The notes under the pieces are model-generated. The model saw nothing but the letters and a program-made list of their open reading frames with translations. It ran no database searches and was not told where the DNA came from. Position numbers and translations under genes: made by a program. From the NCBI GenBank assembly GCA_965116665.1, contig OZ220709.1, positions 2,356,001 to 2,420,000 of the forward strand: a DNA stretch of 64,000 bases. Direction: 5' to 3'. The DNA is from Aldehydirespirator sp965116665 (GTDB taxonomy: Bacteria; Actinomycetota; Acidimicrobiia; Acidimicrobiales; Aldehydirespiratoraceae). Positions 52,899 to 61,361 of this stretch are shown piece by piece. Positions within the stretch are counted from its first letter, which is position 1; every line of letters starts with the position of its first letter.

Positions 52899-54266
52899 AT
52901 GACCGGCGTGCGGTTCCTCTCCTACTCGATCGGCGGCGAGGCCGGCTTCGGTGTGTGCAGCACCGCCGGCACCGGGGTCGTCGACCTCGGACGCCGGCTG
53001 AAGGGCGTGACGGACCTCAACGACCTCATGAACCAACGACGGCTTGCCGAAGCCGGCGCCTTCGCCGCCGACCCACCCGACCACGGCCTCGACAGCATCA
53101 CCTTCGAGCGGCTGCTTCCGCGTCCACAGAAGATCTTCTGCGTCGGCGTGAACCACCGCGAACGGGCTGAGGAGTACGCCCACCACCGCCACGACTCCTA
53201 TCCCTCGGTGTTCGTGCGGTTCCCGGACTCGTTCTGCGGCCACGGACAGGACTTGCTGCGACCGCCCGAGAGCGAGCAGTTCGACTACGAGGGCGCGATC
53301 GTGGTCGTCATCGGCACCGCAGGGAGGCGCATCCCCGTTGCGCACGCCCGGCAGCACATCGCTGGACTGTCGCTCGCCAACGACGGCACCGTTCGCGATT
53401 GGACCCACCACGGCGGGCTCAACGTCACCCAGGGCAAGAACTGGGAGGCCAGCGGTGCCATCGGTCCCTGGCTGGTGACCATCGACGAGTTCGACGACCT
53501 TGACTCGCTCCACCTGGTGACTCGCGTCAATGAAGAGGTGCGCCAAGACGGCACCACCGCTTCGATGCGCTTCAGCATCGAGTTCCTGGTCCACTACCTC
53601 TCCACCGTCATCACGCTGCGTCCCGGCGACATCATCTGCACCGGGACACGCACCGAAGCCGATGCCCGGCAGGACCCGGCGACCTGGCTGCGGCCCGGCG
53701 ATGTCGTCGAAGTGTCCGTGCCGGAGATCGGCACCCTGCGCAACACCGTCTCGGACGAGCCGGTGGCGCAGGCGAAGGAACCAGCGCGGCTCGACGTGCT
53801 GACCGGCGACGCCATCGGAATGCGACCTTTCAGCCAGTCGCTGCCGATGGCGCTGCTGCGGGCCAGGGAGGAGGCCATGCGCCGCTTCCGCCCGCTGCTG
53901 GCGGCCCACGACCTCACTGAGCAGCAGTGGCGGGTGCTGCGTGCGCTGGTCGCCTCCGATGATCGTCCCGACCTCACCGGGTTGGCCGAGCGTACCGCCC
54001 TGCAGGTGTCGAGCGCCTCACGCATCATCATCAACCTCGAAGGACGCGGCCTCGTCGAGCGCCGGACCACGGCGCGGGATCAGCGTCGGGTGTACTTGGG
54101 CCTCACCGATGCTGGACGAGACCTCGTGCGACGAATCGCTCCGCACTCCGAGGCCGCCTACAACCGGATCGAGGAGGAGTTCGGAGTCGAGCGACTCGCC
54201 AAGCTGCTCGGCGAGCTCACCGACCTGGCCACCCTGGCCTCGGACGAAGTGGCCGAGGCATCGTGA
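52899..54266 (+). CDS. Fusion of a fumarylacetoacetate-hydrolase-family enzyme and a MarR/HpaR regulator
   Basis: 455 residues in one frame. About 1-290: FAH-type enzyme (FCVGVNHRERAEEY, DYEGAIVVVIG, SLANDGTVRDWT, TRTEADARQDP, WLRPGDVVEVSV). In FAH proteins DYExE gives two metal ligands; here the second is Ala, so metal binding may be altered. About 308-455: MarR domain of the HpaR kind (RPFSQSLPMALLRAREEAMR, LTEQQWRVLRALV, DQRRVYLGLTDAGRDL). In homoprotocatechuate clusters these are separate genes, HpaG-like and HpaR. Inferred to couple catabolism and its control. Upstream of an ABC importer operon. Confidence 0.85.
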   Translation: MTGVRFLSYSIGGEAGFGVCSTAGTGVVDLGRRLKGVTDLNDLMNQRRLAEAGAFAADPPDHGLDSITFERLLPRPQKIFCVGVNHRERAEEYAHHRHDSYPSVFVRFPDSFCGHGQDLLRPPESEQFDYEGAIVVVIGTAGRRIPVAHARQHIAGLSLANDGTVRDWTHHGGLNVTQGKNWEASGAIGPWLVTIDEFDDLDSLHLVTRVNEEVRQDGTTASMRFSIEFLVHYLSTVITLRPGDIICTGTRTEADARQDPATWLRPGDVVEVSVPEIGTLRNTVSDEPVAQAKEPARLDVLTGDAIGMRPFSQSLPMALLRAREEAMRRFRPLLAAHDLTEQQWRVLRALVASDDRPDLTGLAERTALQVSSASRIIINLEGRGLVERRTTARDQRRVYLGLTDAGRDLVRRIAPHSEAAYNRIEEEFGVERLAKLLGELTDLATLASDEVAEAS

Positions 54267-54310
54267 GTGTCACCGCCGCAACACTCGGCCGGTACCCGGC
54301 TGCCCGACGA

Positions 54311-54364
54311 GGTCGGGCCTAGCCGGCGACGTCGGGCCTAGCCGACAAGGTCGGGCCTAGCCGG
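54311..54364 (+). repeat. Three short direct repeats
   Basis: GGTCGGGCCTAGCCG or a near copy occurs at 54311, 54331 and 54349 just after the FAH-MarR stop. Role unknown. Confidence 0.7.
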
Positions 54365-54463
54365 CGACGAGCTCGCCGGACCGCCTCGAACTCACCCGAC
54401 CTGGTGGTCGAGCGACCGGCGGGGCCCGTGTTCGCCCTGTCGCCGCTTGACTACCGCCCTCCA

Positions 54464-54500
54464 ACATGTCAACATATCAACAATCAGATGTTGTACATGT
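54464..54500 (+). promoter_or_regulatory. AT-rich inverted repeat, candidate MarR/HpaR operator of the importer operon
   Basis: ACATGTCAACAT at 54464 is mirrored by ATGTTGTACATGT ending at 54500. It lies about 36 bp upstream of the start of the substrate-binding protein, in the only AT-rich patch here. The regulator encoded next door (MarR domain) is a natural candidate to bind it. Confidence 0.6.
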
Positions 54501-54535
54501 AGACTTTCTCGGTCGGGCATGGCAAGGAGGACAAC

Positions 54536-55918
54536 ATGAGACACGGTGCTCGCCACAGTCTGAGAGCGGCGCTGGCCGCAGCGCTCGTACTTGCGATGCT
54601 GGCAGCTTCATGCGGAGGCGACGAGGACGGTGCGCCGCCGCAAGACGAGGCGCCGGCCACCACAACCGGCCAAGATCCTGACCCCGAGGCCGAACCGGCC
54701 GCCGAGCCGAGTGAGGGCTCGCAGGACGAGGCTGAAGACGTCGACGCTACCGAGCCGGAGGATGATGCCGCCGCGACACCGGACAGCGCCGAACCGGACG
54801 ACCCCACTGCTGATGCCGCGCCGGCGGTGGCGGATGGGGAGCCGATCCGGGTCGGCAATGTCAGCTCGCTCAGCGGCGCAGGGCTGTTCCCGGAGGCGTC
54901 GGTCGCGGCCAAGGCCGTGTTCGACCGGGTCAATGCCGGCGGAGGGATTGGCGGCAGGCCCATCGAGATCATCATCGAGGACGACGGTGGCACCCCCGAA
55001 GGGGCGGCCACCGCCGCTCGCAAGCTCGTCGAACAGGACGGCGTGGTGGCGATGGTGGGATCGGCCAGCATCCTCGAATGCGCGGTGAACTCCGGGTTCT
55101 ACGCCGAGCAGGGGGTGTACTCGATCCAGGGCACAGGCGTGGATCCGCTGTGCTTCCTGTCCTCGAACATCTCGCCCGTCAACACGGGGCCCTTCGCGGG
55201 GATCACCGTGTCGTTGTACTACGCGTCGGAGACTCTGGCCCTGGACCGGGTCTGCAACATCAACCTGTTCGTCATCCCGGACCTTGCACCGGCCTTCGAG
55301 GGCGCGGTGGCCCGCTGGGAGTCGATCACCGGCAAGTCCCTGACGTTCCGGGGCAAGGCCGCCACAATGGAGGACGATCCCACGCCGCTGATGCTGCAGG
55401 CCCGAGACGCCGGCTGCCAGGCGGTGGTCGTCGACGGCGTCGAACCGCACGCTCTGGCCCTCGGACGGGCCATCGATGCGCAGGGTCTGGGCGACATCGT
55501 GTGGATCGGACTCACGTCGTACTACACCGACGCCATCGCTTCGCAGCTGGGCAGCGCCGGCAACGGCCTGCGGGCCAATTCGGAGTTCGAGCCCTACGGG
55601 TCTGATTCGCCGGTTCTGGACGACTGGAAGGACCTGATGGCCAGCGCCGGCGTGCCGCTGACATCGTTCGCCCAGGGTGGCTATCTGGCCGCCACGATCT
55701 TCGTGGAAGCCATCCGGGGGATCGACGGAGAGATCACCCGCGAGTCAGTGGCCGGAGCCATGCTCGACCTTGAGCCCTACGAGACTCCCCTGCTTGGAAC
55801 GCCCTACACGTTCGGCCCTGGAGACGCACACGCCCCGAACCAGGCTTCGAAGTTCGTTGAACTGCGCGACGGTCAATGGATGACCGCAGCAGACGACTGG
55901 GTGATCCTTCCCGGCTGA
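54536..55918 (+). CDS. Branched-chain-type ABC transporter substrate-binding lipoprotein
   Basis: 460 residues. Lipoprotein signal with lipobox LAASC (Cys about residue 22). A ~75-residue acidic linker rich in Glu, Asp, Pro and Ala follows, then a LivK-type type I periplasmic domain beginning EPIRVGNVSSLSGAGLFPEA. Binding of aliphatic or aromatic acids is possible; the ligand is not readable. Start ATG with AAGGAGG. First gene of a five-gene operon. Confidence 0.88.
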   Translation: MRHGARHSLRAALAAALVLAMLAASCGGDEDGAPPQDEAPATTTGQDPDPEAEPAAEPSEGSQDEAEDVDATEPEDDAAATPDSAEPDDPTADAAPAVADGEPIRVGNVSSLSGAGLFPEASVAAKAVFDRVNAGGGIGGRPIEIIIEDDGGTPEGAATAARKLVEQDGVVAMVGSASILECAVNSGFYAEQGVYSIQGTGVDPLCFLSSNISPVNTGPFAGITVSLYYASETLALDRVCNINLFVIPDLAPAFEGAVARWESITGKSLTFRGKAATMEDDPTPLMLQARDAGCQAVVVDGVEPHALALGRAIDAQGLGDIVWIGLTSYYTDAIASQLGSAGNGLRANSEFEPYGSDSPVLDDWKDLMASAGVPLTSFAQGGYLAATIFVEAIRGIDGEITRESVAGAMLDLEPYETPLLGTPYTFGPGDAHAPNQASKFVELRDGQWMTAADDWVILPG

Positions 55919-56001
55919 TGGGCGGGCGCGGCGCGACACCAAGACCCCTGCCGCCGACCACCAGCCGGGCAGATCCCCTCAGCTGAGCCGCAGGGCGGGC
56001 G

Positions 56002-56859
56002 ATGCTCACCCTCGTTGTCGCCGGGCTCGCCGCTGGTGGCGCCTACGCGATCTTCGGGGTGAGCATCGTTGTCCTGCACAGGATGGCCGGCGTGGTGAAC
56101 TTCAGCCAGGCGGTGGTCGGCGCGTTCGGCGCATACGTGGCTGCGACCGGTGTGGAGCGAGGCTGGGGCCTGCTGTGGGCGGCTGTGGCCGGGGTCGCGC
56201 TCTCGTCAGCTCTATCGATCGCTATCGGGCTGCTGTTCGCGCGCCTGTTCAGCGAGGCGGGAGCGGCCGTCCGCACCGCCGCGATGATCGCCGTCACGGT
56301 AGGGCTCTTCGCCGCAGGGTTCCGGTTCTTCGGGGACACGCCCCGAGCCGTGCCTGTGGTCCTTCCGGGGGTGTCTGCCTCGATCGGAGGTGTCGTGGTC
56401 ACGGCCGGAACGGTGATCGTGTTGATGATCGCGATCGCGACGGTGCTGGGCATGGGCTGGGTTCTCAGTTCCACGAGGGTCGGGGTGCAGGTGCGTGCCA
56501 TCTCGGAGCGGCCCGTGGTGGCGGAGTTGCTGGGAGTGCCGCTGTTCGCCCGGACTGCGCTCGTCTGGGGGTTCACCGGGTTCGTGTCGGCCACCGGGAT
56601 GCTGGTCGTTGCGTCCAACCTTCCCGGCAGCTTCTCCAGTCTCGGTTTTCTCGTCTTCCCCGCCATGGCTGCCGCCCTGATCGGAGCGTTTCGCAGGCTG
56701 ACCCTCGCATTCGTCGGCGGGATCGGCGTTGGCGTGGTCGAGGCGGTGTCGTCGTACCGCGAGGTTTGGTCGGAGTATCGCGGCGCTGTCCCATTCCTGA
56801 TCGCAGCCGCGGTGCTGATATGGACCCAGCGTCACGAGGTATGGGATGCGGCGCGGTGA
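56002..56859 (+). CDS. livH: Branched-chain-type ABC permease, LivH
   Basis: 285 residues, about eight transmembrane helices; GLAAGGAYAIFGVSIVVLHR and GVVNFSQAVVGAFGAYVA at the N-terminus match LivH. ERPVVAELLGVP is the loop meeting the ATPase. Its 3' end overlaps the next gene by 14 bp. Confidence 0.85.
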   Translation: MLTLVVAGLAAGGAYAIFGVSIVVLHRMAGVVNFSQAVVGAFGAYVAATGVERGWGLLWAAVAGVALSSALSIAIGLLFARLFSEAGAAVRTAAMIAVTVGLFAAGFRFFGDTPRAVPVVLPGVSASIGGVVVTAGTVIVLMIAIATVLGMGWVLSSTRVGVQVRAISERPVVAELLGVPLFARTALVWGFTGFVSATGMLVVASNLPGSFSSLGFLVFPAMAAALIGAFRRLTLAFVGGIGVGVVEAVSSYREVWSEYRGAVPFLIAAAVLIWTQRHEVWDAAR

Positions 56860-58546
56860 CCTCGTCGCGGGCGCGGCATACCTAGGGGTCGCGGCCGCCG
56901 TGTCGCAGCTGGCCGGCCCCTTCTGGCTGTTCTTGTTGACGAGCGCCGTCATCACCGCAGTCGTGGCCGTGAGCGTGGGCGTCATCTATGACAACGCCGG
57001 ACTGCTCTCGTTGTGCCAGATGACCTTCGCCGGGATCGGAGCCTGGACCGTTGGCTGGCTCAACCTGAAGACCAACCTCCCCTTCCTGGCCATGTTGCCA
57101 TTCGCCGCGGCGGTGCCCTTCGCGGCCGGTGTCGCAATCGGCATTCCCGCTCTGAGGCTCAGGGGCCAGAATCTCGCGGTCTTCACCCTGGTGTTCAGCG
57201 CGGCGGTGGCAAGGGTGGTGTTCGCGGACGGATTCCCCGGCCTCATCGAGGGCAACCGCGTCTACCCGCCCGGCTTCGCCGACAGCGACTCGGGATACTT
57301 CCTGTTCTGCGCGGTCACGCTCGGTCTGATCGCGGTCGCGGTCACCGCGCTACGGCGAACCCGAACCGGCCGATGGTGGTTCTCAGTGCGTCGCAGCGAG
57401 AGGGCGACTGCGGCGATGGGGCGAAGCGTCGTGGTGACCAAGCTCTCTGCCTTCGCGGTCAGCGCGGCGATCGCCGGGATCGGCGGAGCGCTGCTGCTGG
57501 CCCTCAACGGGATCGTGAGCGGGGCGAGCTTCCAGCCGATCGAATCGATGACGATCCTCACAGCAGCGCTCATGTTCGGTGCTGGACACTTCGAGGGCGC
57601 TGTGCTCACCGGACTGTTCGGGCAGCTAATACCGAACTTTCTCAGCGATGTCGGCCTTCCCAGAGACATCGCGCCGATGCTGTTCGCGGTCGGAGGAGTG
57701 ATCGCCTTGAGCCGCGGCGAGGGCGGCCTGTCGGCTGCGCTGCGTGCCGCCGGTCGCAAGCTGCCCCGTCTGCGTCGGGCTCGCCGCGCCGAGGCTCCCG
57801 CCCGAGCGATCCAGTCCCGGCCATCTGGACACGGCCCAACAGCGGGAACCACGACCGTCCTTGACATTCAAGGGGTGTCGGTCTCCTACGGCGCGGTCAG
57901 AGCGCTCGACAACATCAGCCTGCAGATTCCCGAGGGCGGCTTCTTCGGGCTGATCGGCCCCAACGGGGCGGGCAAGTCGACCCTCGTGGATGCACTCAGC
58001 GGATTCCTGCCCAGCCACCAGGGACGCATCCTCCTGAACGGAGAGGACATCACCGCTCTGGCGCCCCGAAAGCGCGCCCTCCGAGGCCTGAGACGGACCT
58101 TCCAGCAGGGCCACACGCCACGCGACCTGACAGTCGGCGGCTATCTTGCTCTGGCCTCCGCCGATGCGAACACGCCGGTAGCCGAGGCTCTCGACTGGTT
58201 CTCACTTCCAGCGGCGGACACCCCAGTCGCGACACTCGACGTGGGGTCACGCCGGATATTGGAAGTGTGTGGCGCGTTGACCTCACACCCCAGAGTTGCG
58301 CTGCTCGACGAACCGACCGCAGGACTCGCCGGCCCGGACCGCGAGATGTTCGTCGAAGCACTCGCCAGCGTCACGGCTCGCATGGGAGTGGCTGTCCTGC
58401 TCATCGAGCATGACATCGAAACGGTGGTCTCGCTGTGCGACAAGGTTGCGGTGCTCGACTTCGGCCAACTGATCGCAACCGGTTCCCCCCAGGCGGTGCT
58501 CGAGGATCCCCGGGTCGTAGCGGCTTACCTGGGAACCTCGACATGA
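56846..58546 (+). CDS. Fused LivM permease and LivG ATPase
   Basis: 566 residues. About 1-310: LivM-type permease (YDNAGLLSLCQMTFAGIGAW, SERATAAMGRSVVVTK). About 330-566: ABC ATPase with Walker A IGPNGAGKSTLVDAL and Walker B VALLDEPTAGLAG. The ABC signature that should read LSGGQ is degenerate: TLDVGSRRILEV. A LivM-LivG fusion is a known arrangement. Ends with ATGA overlapping livF. Confidence 0.85.
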   Translation: MRRGDLVAGAAYLGVAAAVSQLAGPFWLFLLTSAVITAVVAVSVGVIYDNAGLLSLCQMTFAGIGAWTVGWLNLKTNLPFLAMLPFAAAVPFAAGVAIGIPALRLRGQNLAVFTLVFSAAVARVVFADGFPGLIEGNRVYPPGFADSDSGYFLFCAVTLGLIAVAVTALRRTRTGRWWFSVRRSERATAAMGRSVVVTKLSAFAVSAAIAGIGGALLLALNGIVSGASFQPIESMTILTAALMFGAGHFEGAVLTGLFGQLIPNFLSDVGLPRDIAPMLFAVGGVIALSRGEGGLSAALRAAGRKLPRLRRARRAEAPARAIQSRPSGHGPTAGTTTVLDIQGVSVSYGAVRALDNISLQIPEGGFFGLIGPNGAGKSTLVDALSGFLPSHQGRILLNGEDITALAPRKRALRGLRRTFQQGHTPRDLTVGGYLALASADANTPVAEALDWFSLPAADTPVATLDVGSRRILEVCGALTSHPRVALLDEPTAGLAGPDREMFVEALASVTARMGVAVLLIEHDIETVVSLCDKVAVLDFGQLIATGSPQAVLEDPRVVAAYLGTST

Positions 58547-59286
58547 CTGGGCCCGACCAGAAGGCCGGCGCTGGGGAGGCCCGAGCTACGGGGCTCCGAG
58601 TGGAGAATCTGCGGGTAGACCGGCTGGGCCAGCCCGTTGTGAGAGGGGTAAGCCTGTCGGTCGTGCCCGGCGAGGTGACAGTGCTCTTGGGGGCCAACGG
58701 TGCAGGCAAGTCGACGCTGCTCGACGGCATCAGTGGCGTGATGCCCGCGAGCGGTGGCCGCGTGCTACTAGACGGTGCGGACATCACCCGGTCGTCACGC
58801 CAACGCCGGGTCAAGGCGGGACTGGCCTACGTCCAGCAGGGACGGACGGTGTTCCCCAGCCTGACCGTCGAAGAAAACCTTCTTGTAGCGGCCGGCCGCG
58901 AACGTCTGGACCCCGCCTTCGAACTCTTCCCAGAGTTGCGAGCTCGCATGTCGGTCGCGGCTGAACTCCTCTCTGGAGGAGAACAGCAGATGATCGTCCT
59001 GGGCCGGGCGGTGCTGCGACAGCCCCGGGTGCTGATGATCGACGAACTATCGCTGGGACTCGCCCCTGCCGTCATCGACCGGATGCTGGCAGCCCTGACG
59101 CAGATGGCTACCCGCGGCATCGGACTCCTGCTCGTGGAGCAGTTCGCCGAACGAGCGCTCGACGCGGGCGACAACGCCGTCGTGATGGCGCGGGGAGAAG
59201 TCGTGCTACGGGACACAGCCCCAAGAATCAAGAAGCAACCCGACCAGCTCCGCAGCGCCTACCTGGCAACGGCCGGAGATCATTGA
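58543..59286 (+). CDS. livF: Branched-chain-type ABC transporter ATPase, LivF
   Basis: 247 residues from the ATG at 58543. Walker A GANGAGKSTLLDGI, Q-loop VQQGRTVFPSLTVEENL, intact signature LLSGGEQQM, Walker B VLMIDELSLGLAP, switch His replaced in VEQFAERAL. Partner of the LivM-LivG fusion. Its stop overlaps the P450 start by one base (TGATG). Confidence 0.9.
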   Translation: MTGPDQKAGAGEARATGLRVENLRVDRLGQPVVRGVSLSVVPGEVTVLLGANGAGKSTLLDGISGVMPASGGRVLLDGADITRSSRQRRVKAGLAYVQQGRTVFPSLTVEENLLVAAGRERLDPAFELFPELRARMSVAAELLSGGEQQMIVLGRAVLRQPRVLMIDELSLGLAPAVIDRMLAALTQMATRGIGLLLVEQFAERALDAGDNAVVMARGEVVLRDTAPRIKKQPDQLRSAYLATAGDH

Positions 59287-60596
59287 TGCGCTCCAACTCG
59301 TACCACCAGGACCGGGCCGAGGTGCCGCAGCCGCCATCAGGATGCCCGCAGCATCAGACTTGGAGTCCGCTAGATGATGCCTACCTGGCCGACCCCTATC
59401 CGATCGCGGCGACCCTACGAGCCGAGCACCCCGTCTTCTACGCCCCGAGCCTCGATTCGATCGTGATAACCGACATGGCCGACATAGAGGCCGTGTTCGC
59501 CGACCACGAAACCTTCGCGTCGACCAACGTCCAAGATCCAGTATTCCCCCTAGCCCCCGAGGCAAAGGAGATCCTGTCAGTGGCAGACTTCGACCCGGTG
59601 GCGGTGATGTCCAACCGGCCCGAGCCGGACCACGGCCGCATCCGACGCCATACCCGTCAAGGCTTCTCGAACCGTCGAATCAAGTCGCTTGAGCCCTACA
59701 TTCGCCACCGCAGCCACGAACTCATCGATGCCATGGTCGAAACCGGACCGCCTGCGGAGTTCGTCAGGTCGTTCGCGTTCCCGCTCCCAGGTGAGACCAT
59801 CTTCCGCTTCATCGGCTTCCCCACCAGCGACGACGAAACCCTCAAAGGCTGGTGCGGGGACCGAAAGGCCTTCTCGTGGGGCCACCCCACCACAACCCAA
59901 CAGATCGAGATCGCTGAGAACATGCTGGCCTACTGGCGCTACTGCCGAGACTTCACGGCTCACAAACGTCGCTACCGGGGCGACGACTTCGCCTCGGAGT
60001 TGATCAACGCCCACGAAGCCAACCCCGACGAATTGAGCTATCGCGAAGTCGAATCAATCATCTACGGCCTGTCCTTCGCCGGCCACGAGGCAGTCACCGC
60101 TCTCATCTGCAACACCCTTCTGTGTCTCCTTCCCCGCCGCGACACGTGGACCGCGATCTGCGCGCATCCCTCCCTGATACCCAATGCGATCGAAGAGGCG
60201 CTTCGATTCAACTCCAGCCAGATCTCCTGGCGTCGCATCACCACCCGCGACACCCGTGTCGCCGGTGTCGATGTGCCAGCGGGTACAACCGTCTTCTTGA
60301 ACTTCGCGTCAGCCAACCGACAGGACAACATCTGGGATGACCCCGACGACTTCGATATCCGCCGCCCCAACGCCAACCAGCACATTTCCTTCGGAAAGGG
60401 AGTCCACTACTGCCTCGGAGCGAAACTCGCCAAGCTTGAGACCCAGACCGTCACCGAAGTCCTCGCCCAGCGCTTGCCGTCCCTGCGCCTGATGGAGGGC
60501 CAGCGCCTCGAATACTGCCCCAACATCACCTTCCGCGGCCCAACCGAGCTTGACGTGATGTGGAGCGACGCAACCACTGCCGGGGTACCGAGCTGA
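59286..60596 (+). CDS. Cytochrome P450
   Basis: 436 residues from the ATG at 59286. Heme-binding loop FGKGVHYCLGAKLA with the axial Cys, ExxR motif in IEEALRFNS, I-helix motif FAGHEAVTALI. In this last motif the acid is kept but the Thr that normally follows (AGHETT pattern) is Ala. Bacterial soluble class. It is co-transcribed with the importer, so it probably oxidises the imported compound (inference). Its TGATG end overlaps the start of a truncated dioxygenase. Confidence 0.92.
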   Translation: MRSNSYHQDRAEVPQPPSGCPQHQTWSPLDDAYLADPYPIAATLRAEHPVFYAPSLDSIVITDMADIEAVFADHETFASTNVQDPVFPLAPEAKEILSVADFDPVAVMSNRPEPDHGRIRRHTRQGFSNRRIKSLEPYIRHRSHELIDAMVETGPPAEFVRSFAFPLPGETIFRFIGFPTSDDETLKGWCGDRKAFSWGHPTTTQQIEIAENMLAYWRYCRDFTAHKRRYRGDDFASELINAHEANPDELSYREVESIIYGLSFAGHEAVTALICNTLLCLLPRRDTWTAICAHPSLIPNAIEEALRFNSSQISWRRITTRDTRVAGVDVPAGTTVFLNFASANRQDNIWDDPDDFDIRRPNANQHISFGKGVHYCLGAKLAKLETQTVTEVLAQRLPSLRLMEGQRLEYCPNITFRGPTELDVMWSDATTAGVPS

Positions 60597-60655
60597 TGCC
60601 CTTGGTGTACCCGGGGGTGTGCAGCCACGCCCCCGGCATCACCGGCCGGCAGACT
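60596..60655 (+). pseudogene. First codons of a truncated extradiol dioxygenase (LigB-like)
   Basis: MPLVYPGVCSHAPGITGR from ATG 60596, overlapping the P450 stop by TGATG, matches the N-terminus of class III extradiol dioxygenases, including the first metal His in SHAPGITG. After about 20 residues the sequence changes to antisense integrase. The fifth gene of the operon is therefore lost. Confidence 0.6.
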
Positions 60656-60837
60656 CGTCGAGCACCGCGAGCGCCTGAGGGCTCAGGGGCCCGGAAGTCG
60701 CGGCCAACTTTGGCGCGCTCGCCTGGGATCGTCCAGATGTCGGCGTGTTCCTTCGGGCTGAACTTGCCCAGAACCAGTCGGAGCAAGATTCGATGGCGCT
60801 TGCTGTTGCTATCACCGTATAACCCATGTATCCTCAT
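60650..60837 (-). mobile_element. Tyrosine recombinase (integrase) remnant
   Basis: Minus-strand sequence encodes ADIWTIPGERAKVGRDFRAP and, after a frameshift, PLSPQALAVLDES, the central stretch of phage-type integrases (usual form WTIPxERxKxGRxHRVPLSxxA). Both ends are missing. It abuts the truncated dioxygenase. Confidence 0.6.
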
Positions 60838-60875
60838 TGATTGACTGTTGGCAAGAGCACGAGGACGGTGCGGGC

Positions 60876-61244
60876 ATGGGAACCTTTGGTTTGCCGATTC
60901 GGGTTGCGGCGATGGACGGTGGAGAGTCCAGGGAAGTCGAGGCGATCGTGGACACCGGTGCCGCCTACACCACCCTGCCCGGCCGGCTGCTGCGCGAGAT
61001 GGGAGTGGCGCCCATCGGCCAGCGCCGATTCCTGCTGGCCGACGGGCGGCGGGCGGTCATGGACTACGGGCGGGCGTGGGTGACGGTGGAAGGCGAGAGC
61101 GAAGTGACTGTCATCGTCTTCGGCGAGGACGACGGCCCGGCGCTGCTGGGCGCCTACGCCCTCGAGGGCCTGGCGCTCGCCGTCGACCCCGTCGAACAGC
61201 GGCTGATTCCCGCCCAACTCATCATGTACCGGATGGCCGCCTGA
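60876..61244 (+). CDS. Retropepsin-like aspartic protease-family protein
   Basis: 122 residues from the ATG at 60876. The single aspartic-protease motif VDTGAAYTTLP occurs at residues ~25-35; ADGRRAVMDYG and LLGAYALEGLALAVDP complete the fold. Such small proteins dimerise in retroviral proteases; bacterial forms are of unknown role. An in-frame TTG at 60837 is unlikely. It lies alone between two mobile or membrane loci. Confidence 0.7.
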   Translation: MGTFGLPIRVAAMDGGESREVEAIVDTGAAYTTLPGRLLREMGVAPIGQRRFLLADGRRAVMDYGRAWVTVEGESEVTVIVFGEDDGPALLGAYALEGLALAVDPVEQRLIPAQLIMYRMAA

Positions 61245-61361
61245 AATCCCGCCAGTCGAGGCCTCGAACCGGAACGCCAGATCCTGCCCTGGCCACACGT
61301 CCACGGCCCGAGCCCGTCTCAGTCACACATCCCCACTGGCCGGTCCAGTGGTAGGCGCGGT

